Shown: piece by piece, positions 1 to 7,296 of the stretch
Numbering within the stretch: the first letter of the stretch is position 1
Layout: each line of letters begins with the position of its first letter
DNA from: Clostridiaceae bacterium
Lineage (GTDB): Bacteria > Bacillota > Clostridia > Oscillospirales > Acutalibacteraceae
Assembly: GCA_016295895.1 (NCBI GenBank)
Contig: JAEDKI010000065.1
Location: forward strand, 1 to 9,520
Reading direction: 5' to 3'
DNA length: 9,520 nucleotides
Notes under the pieces: model-generated
Database searches by the model: none
What the model was told of the DNA's origin: nothing
Seen by the model: the letters and a program-made list of their open reading frames with translations, nothing else
Position numbers and translations under genes: made by a program

Positions 1-473
1 ATTTTGCGGCGGATCTCAGAGCGCCGACGCCCTCTGCGGCAGCGGAGCTTGCCGTACCCGACTGCGATAGGCTCCGTGAATCTCTCGAAGCCCTTCAAAG
101 AAGAATGGAATCTTCTGCGGCTGAAAGAATCGGATATGAGCGTTCAAGGCTTGAATTAAACAAAGCCGTGCTTAAGAAATTAAGCCCCTCAAATTATATA
201 GATTCTCTTTGCGTCAGATGCGACAGAGCGGTTATGGCAATGGATTCCGCCGTTGCCAAAAGAACTGCCGGGGAATCAAAAAGGCTTGCTTCGGTCTGCG
301 CAAAGCTTGACGCAATGAGTCCGCTGAAAATTCTCGCAAGAGGTTTCAGCGTTGCAAGCAAAAACGGAAAAATAATAACAGATATCGGTTCCGTCAAAAA
401 GGGCGACAGTATAAATGTCAGGCTTTCGGGCGGAGACCTTGAATGTGAAGTAACGGAAGTCAGAGGTTGCTGA
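1..473 (+). CDS. xseA: Exodeoxyribonuclease VII large subunit, C-terminal part (5' end outside window)
   Basis: Large, catalytic subunit of exonuclease VII, which degrades single-stranded DNA to oligonucleotides in the cytoplasm and works in a complex with many XseB subunits. The reading frame is open from base 3, and about 156 residues are present. The first residues read FAADLRAPTPSAAAELAVPD, the conserved family signature at the end of the catalytic domain. A charged helical stretch follows, which in this family forms the coiled coil that binds XseB. Near the C-terminus PLKILARGFSVASKNGKII matches the usual PL-LARGY/F motif, followed by the GD-I-VRL segment that closes the protein. The TGA at 471-473 lies 2 bases before xseB, so the two subunits are almost certainly co-transcribed. 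The gene is truncated only by the window edge; no frame disruption is visible. Confidence 0.95.
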   Translation, partial: FAADLRAPTPSAAAELAVPDCDRLRESLEALQRRMESSAAERIGYERSRLELNKAVLKKLSPSNYIDSLCVRCDRAVMAMDSAVAKRTAGESKRLASVCAKLDAMSPLKILARGFSVASKNGKIITDIGSVKKGDSINVRLSGGDLECEVTEVRGC

Positions 474-475
474 AT

Positions 476-679
476 ATGGAAAAAATGGATTATGAAAAAT
501 CCGTTTCAAGGCTTGAAGAAATTGCGGACAAGCTTGAAAACGGAAATTTAACACTTGAAGAAATGATGAAGCTTTATGAAGAAGGCACGGCTCTTGCCGC
601 AAAATGCTCAAAAAGCCTTGATAAGGCACAGCTTAAAATAACCGAGCTTTCTTCGGGAAAGGCAAAAAGCAATGATTGA
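476..679 (+). CDS. xseB: Exodeoxyribonuclease VII small subunit
   Basis: Small subunit of exonuclease VII, which packs as helical hairpins on the XseA coiled coil. The 67-residue product has the normal family length. It carries the hallmark pattern YEKSVSRLEEIADKLENGNL followed by LEEMMKLYEEG and a Lys-rich helix around L-KAQLKI. I chose ATG 476 because AGAGG at 462-466 sits 9 bases upstream. An in-frame TTG at 467 is much less likely and a second ATG at 485 has poorer spacing. The last 8 bases overlap the start of ispA, which suggests translational coupling. Function is assigned from both sequence motif and the adjacent xseA. Confidence 0.95.
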   Translation: MEKMDYEKSVSRLEEIADKLENGNLTLEEMMKLYEEGTALAAKCSKSLDKAQLKITELSSGKAKSND

Positions 680-1574
680 ATTTGAAAAGAGATTTTCGGA
701 TTATGTCCGTCTTATAAATGATGCGGCAAAAAAATATGTTTCTTCCGCTTCCTTTGAGGGCAGAGAATCCGAAGGCTTAAAGGTTATGCTTGAAGCCATG
801 GCTTATTCTCTCAACAACGGCGGAAAGCGTATCAGACCCATGCTGACCCTTGAATTCTGCCGTGTGTGCGGCGGCGATTTTATGAAAGCCGTTCCGCTTG
901 CACTTGCGGCTGAAATGATTCATACCTATTCGCTTATTCACGATGATTTGCCCTGCATGGATAACGACGATATGCGCAGGGGCAGGCCGTCGAGCCACAA
1001 GGCTTTCGGCGAAGCCAACGCCCTGCTTGCGGGCGATTCCTTGCTGACCTTTGCGTTTGAAACCGCTCTTTCAGCTCCCGAAATTGACGATAGGAAACGC
1101 TGTGCGGCGGCTCTTGAGCTTGCAAAGGCGGCAGGCTGTTCGGGAATGATTGCAGGTCAGGTTATGGATCTTGCCAATGAAGCAAAATCGGTATCGGTTG
1201 ACGAAATAAAAGCAACCGACAGGCTCAAAACGGGCAAAATGATAAGAGTTTCGGCTCTGCTCGGCTGTATTGTCGCAGGGGCTGATGAGGAAAAAATCAA
1301 AGCTGCGGAAAAATATTGCGAAAATATCGGGCTTGCGTTCCAGATTGTTGACGATATTCTTGACGTGACGAGCGATGAAGCTACCCTCGGCAAGCCAATT
1401 GGAAGCGACAGCGAAAATGAAAAATCAACCTATGTTTCGCTTCTCGGTCTTGAAGAATCGGCCCGGTATGCCCGTGAGCTTACCGAGCGTGCAAAATCCG
1501 CTCTTGATATTTTCGGCTGTGAAGGAGAGTTCCTTTCCGAGCTTGCGGACAAGCTCTCAAACAGGAAAAACTGA
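672..1574 (+). CDS. ispA: Polyprenyl synthetase, probable (2E,6E)-farnesyl diphosphate synthase
   Basis: A 300-residue trans-prenyltransferase that condenses dimethylallyl or geranyl diphosphate with isopentenyl diphosphate, most likely to farnesyl diphosphate, the precursor for undecaprenyl and other isoprenoids. The first Asp-rich motif is DDLPCMDNDDMRRGRPS at residues 91-107; its two extra residues between the Asp pairs are typical of bacterial type II FPP synthases. The second is DDILD at 227-231, preceded by FQIV and followed by LGKPIGSD. GGKRIRP at 50-56 is the diphosphate-binding motif. Tyr86, five residues before the first Asp-rich motif, is an aromatic chain-length stop consistent with a C15 product. 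The length is that of E. coli IspA. AAAGG at 658-662 precedes the ATG by 9 bases. dxs follows after 4 bases, so an early and a late isoprenoid step are encoded together. Confidence 0.93.
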   Translation: MIEFEKRFSDYVRLINDAAKKYVSSASFEGRESEGLKVMLEAMAYSLNNGGKRIRPMLTLEFCRVCGGDFMKAVPLALAAEMIHTYSLIHDDLPCMDNDDMRRGRPSSHKAFGEANALLAGDSLLTFAFETALSAPEIDDRKRCAAALELAKAAGCSGMIAGQVMDLANEAKSVSVDEIKATDRLKTGKMIRVSALLGCIVAGADEEKIKAAEKYCENIGLAFQIVDDILDVTSDEATLGKPIGSDSENEKSTYVSLLGLEESARYARELTERAKSALDIFGCEGEFLSELADKLSNRKN

Positions 1575-1578
1575 TTAT

Positions 1579-3459
1579 ATGAATCCAAATGTTGAAGTCA
1601 AAACAGAATATTTGAAGAATATAAAACACCCCTCGGATGTTAAGCTTCTGAGCGAAAATCAGCTTGAAATGCTGTGCGCCGAGATAAGAAGAACTCTTAT
1701 TGATACCGTTTCTCAGACGGGCGGACATCTTGCTTCGAATCTGGGAACGGTTGAACTGACCGTGGCATTGCATAAGTCTTTTAACTCGCCCGATGACAAA
1801 ATAGTCTGGGATGTCGGTCATCAGGCATACACTCATAAGCTTCTGACAGGCAGGTATTCCGATTTTTCAACTCTTAGAACCGAAAACGGAATTTCCGGCT
1901 TCGTTCGCCCCGACGAGAGCGAGCACGACAGCTTTTATGAGGGTCATGCCGGAGTTTCGATTTCTCAGGCGGCGGGCATTGCTGCGGCAAATGCCGTTAA
2001 AGGCTCAAAGAATTTTGCGGTTGCGGTTATCGGCGACGGAGCGTTCGGCAACGGCATGGTCTATGAAGCCATGAACAATGCGGGTTCAGCCAAAACAAGG
2101 CTGATTGTTATTCTAAATGATAATGAAATGTCGATTTCCGAAAATGTCGGAGCAATGGCAAGATATCTTGCCGCCGTCAGAGCGAAGCCTGATTATTACC
2201 GATTTAAAGCGAGAACGGAAAAGGCTCTCAAGAAAATTCCGATAGTCGGAAAATCGCTTTCAAATCATTTGTTTAAGCTTAAAACGGCTCTCAAAAACAT
2301 GATTTTTTCAAGCTCGTTTTTTGAAAGCCTCGGATTTAAATACATCGGACCTATTGACGGTCATAACATTCCGAGCCTCTGCGAAGCAATGGACAGCGCA
2401 AGAATGGTTGCCGCCCCCGTTGTTATTCATGTTAACACCGTTAAAGGCAGGGGATATGATTTTGCGGAGACCTCTCCCGAAAAATTCCACGGTATTTCAA
2501 AATTTGATATCAATACGGGCGAGCCATTAAGCTCGGGCGACAGTTATTCCGATCATGTCGGAAAAATCCTTTGTTCTTTTGCTTCAAAGGATAAGCGTAT
2601 CTGCGCCGTGACAGCCGCCATGGCTCTCGGCACGGGGCTTGAAGAGTTTTCTAAGACTTATCCCGAGCGTTTCTTTGATGTCGGCATTGCCGAGGGTCAC
2701 GCCGTAACCTTTGCGAGCGGACTTGCGGCAGGAGGAATGCTTCCCGTTTTTGCGGTTTATTCCACTTTCTTTCAGAGATGCGCCGATCAGATAATCCATG
2801 ATGGGGCTTTGCAGAGAAGAAAGCTCGTTATTGCCGTTGACCGTGCGGGCTTTGTCGGCGAAGACGGTGAAACTCATCAGGGCTTGTTCGATGTTCCGCT
2901 TGTCCGAAGCGTTCCGAACACCACGGTTTATTCGCCCTCAACCTATGCGGAGCTCGGCAAAGCGTTCTATAATGCTTTCTATAAAGATAACAATCTTGTA
3001 ATTATCAGATATCCGAGGGGAAGCATGCCCCTGACGGGCGAGGATTTTGAAGCCGCTTCCGAGAGCTTTGAGATTGTCGGCAATCCGCAGGCTGATATTG
3101 CGATTGTAACCTACGGAAGATTATATTTCAATGCACTTGACGCTTTGAGAATTCTCGCAGAAAAAGGGATTGAAGCAAAAATAATAAAACTAACAAAAAT
3201 TATTCCTCTGCCCGAGGAAGCAATAAACGCCGCATTCGGATGCAAAAATGTTTTCTTTTTCGAGGAAGGAATGAAGTGCGGCGGAGTCGGAGAAGCTCTC
3301 GGCTCTCAATTGCTTGAAAGAGATTTTTCGGGCAGGTATTTTATAACTGCCGTTGACGGCGAATTTGTCAGCCATGCAAGCATTTCAAGGCTCATGGAAA
3401 AATATTCGCTGAGTGCAGAAAAAATGGCTGAAAAGATTGAAAAAGAGGTGGCGTTGTGA
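1579..3459 (+). CDS. dxs: 1-deoxy-D-xylulose-5-phosphate synthase
   Basis: Thiamine-diphosphate enzyme joining pyruvate and glyceraldehyde 3-phosphate to make DXP, the entry step of the MEP isoprenoid pathway and a precursor of thiamine and pyridoxal. The 626 residues match the family length. The N-terminal domain has GGHLASNLGTVELTVALH (48-65) and WDVGHQAYTHK (77-87). The ThDP/Mg motif runs from GDG (152-154) to NDNEMSIS (180-187), and FHGISKFD lies at 303-310. The central domain has the catalytic Glu372 in DVGIAEGHAVTF, DRAGFVGEDGETHQG (421-435) and RYPRG (477-481). The C-terminal domain has EEGMKCGGVGEAL. Odd points are loop residues that differ from the usual family sequence (GHAGVSIS, GDGAFGNG, AEGH). 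ATG 1579 is chosen because it begins 4 bases after ispA. The frame is open further upstream, but that part lies inside ispA and has no DXS similarity. The ribosome site is weak (AGGA near 1562-1565). Confidence 0.94.
   Translation: MNPNVEVKTEYLKNIKHPSDVKLLSENQLEMLCAEIRRTLIDTVSQTGGHLASNLGTVELTVALHKSFNSPDDKIVWDVGHQAYTHKLLTGRYSDFSTLRTENGISGFVRPDESEHDSFYEGHAGVSISQAAGIAAANAVKGSKNFAVAVIGDGAFGNGMVYEAMNNAGSAKTRLIVILNDNEMSISENVGAMARYLAAVRAKPDYYRFKARTEKALKKIPIVGKSLSNHLFKLKTALKNMIFSSSFFESLGFKYIGPIDGHNIPSLCEAMDSARMVAAPVVIHVNTVKGRGYDFAETSPEKFHGISKFDINTGEPLSSGDSYSDHVGKILCSFASKDKRICAVTAAMALGTGLEEFSKTYPERFFDVGIAEGHAVTFASGLAAGGMLPVFAVYSTFFQRCADQIIHDGALQRRKLVIAVDRAGFVGEDGETHQGLFDVPLVRSVPNTTVYSPSTYAELGKAFYNAFYKDNNLVIIRYPRGSMPLTGEDFEAASESFEIVGNPQADIAIVTYGRLYFNALDALRILAEKGIEAKIIKLTKIIPLPEEAINAAFGCKNVFFFEEGMKCGGVGEALGSQLLERDFSGRYFITAVDGEFVSHASISRLMEKYSLSAEKMAEKIEKEVAL
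3445..3450 (+). promoter_or_regulatory. Ribosome binding site for tlyA GTG start
   Basis: GAGGTG lies within the end of dxs, 5 bases before GTG 3456. It supports a GTG start that overlaps the dxs stop by 4 bases (GTGA). Confidence 0.7.
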
Positions 3460-4262
3460 GCGACAAAACACGGCTCGATGTAGCCGTTTTTGAAAGAGGT
3501 TTTGCCGAAACAAGAGAAAAAGCAAAAGCCCTCATTATGGCGGGCAGCGTTTACCTTAACGGTCAGAAGGCGCTGAAAGGCGGTGCGGCGGTCAAGGAAT
3601 CCGACATAATCGAAGTCAGGGGAGCGGTTAATCCCTATGTCAGCAGGGGAGGTCTGAAGCTCAGCAAAGCAGTTTCAAGCTTCGGGCTTGACCTCAAAGA
3701 CTGCATTTGCATGGATATCGGCGCTTCAACGGGCGGATTTACCGACTGTATGCTTCAGAACGGCGCAAAAAAGGTTTATTCAATCGATGTCGGCTACGGT
3801 CAGCTTGCATGGAAGCTGCGCTGTGACGAAAGAGTTGTCAATCTTGAAAGAACCAATTTCAGATATGTAACAAGAGAGCAAATTCCCGATGAAATAGATT
3901 TTGCTTCGGTTGATGTTTCGTTTATTTCTCTGAAGCTGATTTTGCCCGTAATGAATACTCTGCTTAAAGACGGCGGATGTTCTGTTTGCCTTATTAAACC
4001 TCAGTTTGAAGCGGGCAAAGAGAATATCGGCAAAAAGGGCGTTGTCAGAGACAAAAGCGTTCATGTTCAGGTAGTTGAAAACATAACCGAATTTGCTTCT
4101 CAAAACGGCTTTGAGGTTATTTCGGCGGATTTTTCGCCGATAAAAGGTCCCGAGGGAAATATTGAATACCTAATGTATATAAAGAAAAAATCCGGGGGCG
4201 GAATGCTGTGGAGCGGCTCGCCCGAGGAGCTTGTTGAGCGTTCGCATGAATGCCTTGACTGA
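3456..4262 (+). CDS. tlyA: TlyA family rRNA 2'-O-methyltransferase
   Basis: A 268-residue S-adenosylmethionine-dependent methyltransferase. Characterised TlyA proteins 2'-O-methylate cytidines in 23S rRNA and, in the longer form, also 16S rRNA, which affects capreomycin/viomycin sensitivity. Many databases call it hemolysin A, a historical name. Residues 1-60 form an S4 RNA-binding domain (RLDVAVFERG, AKALIMAGSVYLNG). YVSRGGLKL (61-69) links to a Rossmann-type FtsJ domain with the SAM motif DIGASTGGFTD (87-97) and DVGYGQLAWKLR (111-122). Lys68, Asp153, Lys181 and Glu237 fall where I recall the catalytic K-D-K-E tetrad of Mycobacterium tuberculosis TlyA. The start is GTG, overlapping the dxs stop by 4 bases. 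Position between dxs and nadK is standard for Clostridia. Whether this one acts on one or both rRNAs cannot be told from the sequence. Confidence 0.93.
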   Translation: MSDKTRLDVAVFERGFAETREKAKALIMAGSVYLNGQKALKGGAAVKESDIIEVRGAVNPYVSRGGLKLSKAVSSFGLDLKDCICMDIGASTGGFTDCMLQNGAKKVYSIDVGYGQLAWKLRCDERVVNLERTNFRYVTREQIPDEIDFASVDVSFISLKLILPVMNTLLKDGGCSVCLIKPQFEAGKENIGKKGVVRDKSVHVQVVENITEFASQNGFEVISADFSPIKGPEGNIEYLMYIKKKSGGGMLWSGSPEELVERSHECLD

Positions 4263-4277
4263 AACGGAGATGAGAGA

Positions 4278-5126
4278 ATGAAAATTGCTCTTATGCCTAA
4301 TCTGACCCGAGCGGAAGCGTTCGGAGTGACAAAAGGAATATATAACAGCCTGCAGAAACTCGGAGCAAAGCTTTTGATTCCTGCAGAACTGAAAAACGAT
4401 TTCGGATTTGCAAAGGCGGAGTTCCTGCCTGCCGAGGAAGCGATTGATGAGTGCGATGCGGTTATAGCGGTCGGCGGTGACGGCTCGATTATTCATGCCG
4501 CAAAGCTTGCCGCCGTCAGGCAAAAACCGATTCTCGGAGTGAATGCGGGCAGGCTCGCATTTATGGCGGGACTTGAAGATAATGAGCTTGATTTGCTTTC
4601 GGAACTTATTGAGGGGAGCTACGCTCTCGATAAACGCCTTATGCTTAAAACAAGCATTGAAAAAGACGGCAAGGTTATATTCAGCGATTGCTGTGTCAAC
4701 GATTGTCTGATAATCAACAAAGAAAGGCAGAGAATGACAGCGATAGATGTTGCTCTTGACGGAAGACGGTTTAACAGCTATCTTTGCGACGGCGTTCTGA
4801 TTTCAACGCCGACGGGTTCAACCGCCTATTCTCTTTCGGCTGGCGGGCCGATAGTTGACCCCGAGCTTGAAAGCATATTGCTGACCCCGATTTGCCCGCA
4901 TTCGCTCGTTGACCGTTCGCTTATTTTCAGACCCGATGCCGAAATAACCGTTGAATCGGCTGAGAACTGCGCACTCTGCGTTTCAAATGACGGAACGAAT
5001 CCGCTGACGGTTGAGCCGGGATGCAGGGTTGTTGTTTCAAGAGCGGAGTTTACTGCGAATTTTATCAGAATCAAATCGGATAATTTTATTGATATATTAT
5101 ATAAAAAATTAGCGCAGAGGCGATAA
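4278..5126 (+). CDS. nadK: NAD kinase (ATP/polyphosphate-NAD 2'-phosphotransferase)
   Basis: A 282-residue cytosolic enzyme that phosphorylates NAD to NADP. The GGDGS motif is at 66-70 (AVGGDGSIIHAA), followed by GVNAGRLAFMAG (87-98), equivalent to the usual NAGRLGFL. The second domain has VNDCLI (140-145), where most homologues have an Asn-Glu pair, so the acidic residue is Asp here. It also has DGVLISTPTGSTAYSLSAGG (171-190), the strongly conserved nucleotide-binding loop, then the LTPICPHSL segment (202-210). ATG 4278 has GGAGA at 4266-4270, 7 bases upstream, and follows tlyA by 15 bases. The last 70 bases or so are markedly AT-rich compared with the rest of the window. Assignment is firm; the phosphate donor preference (ATP or polyphosphate) is not determinable. 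Confidence 0.95.
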   Translation: MKIALMPNLTRAEAFGVTKGIYNSLQKLGAKLLIPAELKNDFGFAKAEFLPAEEAIDECDAVIAVGGDGSIIHAAKLAAVRQKPILGVNAGRLAFMAGLEDNELDLLSELIEGSYALDKRLMLKTSIEKDGKVIFSDCCVNDCLIINKERQRMTAIDVALDGRRFNSYLCDGVLISTPTGSTAYSLSAGGPIVDPELESILLTPICPHSLVDRSLIFRPDAEITVESAENCALCVSNDGTNPLTVEPGCRVVVSRAEFTANFIRIKSDNFIDILYKKLAQRR

Positions 5127-5145
5127 GAGCCTGCCGTATGATGCG

Positions 5146-5151
5146 AAAGGA
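5146..5151 (+). promoter_or_regulatory. Ribosome binding site favouring the GTG 5159 start of argR
   Basis: AAAGGA sits 7 bases before GTG 5159. The alternative ATGs at 5138 and 5141 have only a weak AAGAG upstream, so this site decides in favour of the shorter protein. Confidence 0.6.
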
Positions 5152-5158
5152 TGAGACT

Positions 5159-5605
5159 GTGAAAAAGAAAAGACATGAAACGATATTGAGGCTGATTGAG
5201 CAAAACTGCCTTTCAACTCAGACCGAACTGCTTGAATTGCTGAAAAAAGAGGGATTCGATACCACTCAGGCAACCGTTTCAAGAGACATCAAGGATCTCA
5301 GATTGGTTAAAAAGGTCGATGAGCTCGGCAGAAGCCGTTATGCCGTTGACAGCGGTGATTCGGGCGAGCTTCTCGGAAAATACAGAAGCATTTTCAGCCA
5401 TTCGGTCATTTCTGCCGATTATGCGGGCAACACTCTTGTTATCCGCTGTTACACGGGCATGGCTCAGGCGGCGTGTGCGGCTCTTGACTCAATGCATTGG
5501 GAAGGTCTTGTCGGCACTCTTGCGGGCGACGATACTATTTTTGCCCTTTGCAGAACACCCGAGCTTGCATGTCAGATGAAGGACGCCATTGCCGATTTGC
5601 TCTGA
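5159..5605 (+). CDS. argR: Arginine repressor ArgR/AhrC
   Basis: Hexameric transcription factor that binds ARG boxes when loaded with L-arginine, usually repressing arginine biosynthesis and, in some hosts, activating catabolism. The N-terminal winged helix-turn-helix (about 1-65) has TQTELLELLKKEGF and the recognition helix TTQATVSRDIKDLRL (35-49). The C-terminal oligomerisation/arginine-binding domain has YTGMAQAACAALD (98-110) and VGTLAGDDTIFALCRTP (118-134); the Asp pair in GDD binds arginine. From GTG 5159 the protein has 148 residues and begins MKKKRHETIL, close to Bacillus AhrC in length. An in-frame ATG at 5138 would add seven residues (MMRKDET) and cannot be excluded. The gene is embedded between nadK (32 bases upstream) and recN (17 bases downstream), the conserved Firmicutes position. 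No clear ARG box was seen nearby, so autoregulation cannot be judged. Confidence 0.94.
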   Translation: MKKKRHETILRLIEQNCLSTQTELLELLKKEGFDTTQATVSRDIKDLRLVKKVDELGRSRYAVDSGDSGELLGKYRSIFSHSVISADYAGNTLVIRCYTGMAQAACAALDSMHWEGLVGTLAGDDTIFALCRTPELACQMKDAIADLL

Positions 5606-5622
5606 GAGGAAGATAAACGATT

Positions 5623-7296
5623 ATGCTTGTCGATTTGAAAATCGAGAATATAGCAGTTATTGAAAAAGCGGAGCTTGAATTTGACAAGGGTCTTAATGTT
5701 ATGACGGGCGAGACGGGAGCGGGAAAATCGATTGTCATTGATTCGATTAACGCAATTCTCGGCGAGAGAACCTCAAGGGAGCTTATCCGTTCGGGCTCAC
5801 AGAGCGCAAAAGTCTACGCTTCTTTTTCGGATATAAGCGATGAAACCGAACGGCTGCTTGACGAAATGGGCATTGAAAAAATGCCCGATAAAACTCTTGT
5901 TATCAGCCGATCCCTTACAGTTTCGGGCAAAAATTCATGCCGTATCAACGGTTGCCCCGCAACTGTGTCTGCTTTGAAAGAGATCGGAGCCGGACTTATC
6001 AATATTCACGGTCAGCATGACAGTCAGGCTTTGCTCTCTCCCGAAAAGCATTGCGGATTCATTGACAGCCTTGCGGAAAATCAGGAGCTCAGGAGCGAAT
6101 ATAAACAGGTGTTTTCAAAGCTTGTTTCCGTTAAGCGAGAGCTTGAGGCACTTTATGACGCAAGGGACGAAAAGACTGCCCGCCTTGATTATCTGAATTT
6201 TCAGATAAACGAAATTACCGCCGCAAATGTCAGAGTCGGCGAGAGAGACGAGCTTTCAAAAGAAAAAACCTTGCTTCAGAATGCGGGAAAGGTTATCAAA
6301 GCCCTTGAAAACGCATATTCCGCTCTGAAATCAGACAACGGGATTGTTGCGGGCGTTGAGGACTGCGCCCGTGAGCTTGAAGAAGCGGCGAAGTATTACG
6401 GCGGTGCAGAAGAATGTGCAAAGGGAGTCAGAAACGCCGCATATGAGCTGAGCGATTTTTCCGATGAAATAAGAAATCTGACGGCACATTTTGATTTTAA
6501 CCCCGAACGGCTCTCGGAAATTAACGAAAGACTTGATTTCCTTTACCGCCTTTCAATGAAATACGGCGCTCAGGAGAGCGACATTCTGAATTCGCTTGAA
6601 AAAGCAATTGCCGAAAAGAATGAAATTGAGGTTTCCGATGAGAGAATAGCCGGGCTTGAAGAAAAGCTTTATTCTCTTTCGGATAAAATTAAAATCCTTT
6701 CCGCAAAGTTGACGGACAGCCGCATGAAAGCGGCAAAGGAATTTGAAAAAAGGGTCAAAGCCGAGCTTGAATTCCTGGACATGCCTAAGGTCACCTTTGT
6801 CGTTGACCGCAAGGCAACCGCTCTCACCTCAAAGGGTGCGGATGCGATAGAATTTCTGATAAGCGCAAACCCAGGTCAGGAGCCGAGACCAATCGCAAAG
6901 ATCGCTTCGGGCGGTGAGCTGTCAAGAATCATGCTTGCGATTAAGAGCGTGCTTTCCGATAAAGACGAGGTTGCAACGCTTATATTTGACGAGATTGACA
7001 CGGGCGTGAGCGGTTCTGCCGCAGAAAAGATTGCCTTGAAGCTCGGTCAGGTCTCAAAGGGCAGGCAGGTTATCTGCGTTACCCATCTTGCAAGAATTGC
7101 CGCACAGGCGGACAGGCACATGAGAATTTCAAAATCCGTTGACGGTTCAAACACTTTCACAAAGATTGAAACGCTCGGTTTTGACGAAAGAGCGGCGGAG
7201 ATTGCCAGAATAACCGCAGGCGGCGGAATAACCGCTCTCCAGCTTGAAACTGCTAAAGAAATGTTAATAAATGTCAAACAGGAGGATATTAAATGA
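5623..7296 (+). CDS. recN: DNA repair protein RecN
   Basis: SMC-like ATPase that acts early in recombinational repair of double-strand breaks and localises to damaged nucleoids. The 557 residues match the family. The Walker A motif GETGAGKS is at 29-36 and the Q-loop motif INIHGQHDSQALL at 126-138. A long charged helical region (about 155-385) forms the coiled coil, which is short as usual in RecN. The ABC signature IASGGELSRIMLAIKS is at 427-442, Walker B with DEIDTGVSG at 453-464, and the H-loop CVTHLARIAAQADRH at 485-499. The end, EIARITAGGGIT, corresponds to the usual EIARMLGG. ATG 5623 has GAGGAAG at 5606-5612 upstream. The stop overlaps the next start by 4 bases (ATGA). No LexA-type box was found nearby, so damage induction is not visible here. 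Confidence 0.96.
   Translation: MLVDLKIENIAVIEKAELEFDKGLNVMTGETGAGKSIVIDSINAILGERTSRELIRSGSQSAKVYASFSDISDETERLLDEMGIEKMPDKTLVISRSLTVSGKNSCRINGCPATVSALKEIGAGLINIHGQHDSQALLSPEKHCGFIDSLAENQELRSEYKQVFSKLVSVKRELEALYDARDEKTARLDYLNFQINEITAANVRVGERDELSKEKTLLQNAGKVIKALENAYSALKSDNGIVAGVEDCARELEEAAKYYGGAEECAKGVRNAAYELSDFSDEIRNLTAHFDFNPERLSEINERLDFLYRLSMKYGAQESDILNSLEKAIAEKNEIEVSDERIAGLEEKLYSLSDKIKILSAKLTDSRMKAAKEFEKRVKAELEFLDMPKVTFVVDRKATALTSKGADAIEFLISANPGQEPRPIAKIASGGELSRIMLAIKSVLSDKDEVATLIFDEIDTGVSGSAAEKIALKLGQVSKGRQVICVTHLARIAAQADRHMRISKSVDGSNTFTKIETLGFDERAAEIARITAGGGITALQLETAKEMLINVKQEDIK
7280..7285 (+). promoter_or_regulatory. Strong ribosome binding site of the isomerase gene
   Basis: A perfect AGGAGG inside the 3' end of recN, 7 bases before ATG 7293. 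It is the best Shine-Dalgarno sequence in the window and suggests this gene is translated more strongly than recN itself. Confidence 0.75.

Noticed and set aside
467..475. TTG 467 as the start of xseB
   Set aside because: It would overlap the ribosome site AGAGG; ATG 476 is better placed and gives the standard N-terminus.
276..629. 117-codon minus-strand frame over the xseA/xseB junction
   Set aside because: It overlaps two well-supported genes on the other strand and shows no family features.
1375..1578. In-frame upstream extension of dxs by 68 codons
   Set aside because: It lies entirely inside ispA, encodes nothing like DXS, and ATG 1579 gives the normal family length directly after the ispA stop.
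3456..4262. Reading tlyA as a hemolysin/virulence gene
   Set aside because: The S4 plus FtsJ-like domains and K-D-K-E residues identify an rRNA methyltransferase; the hemolysin name is historical.
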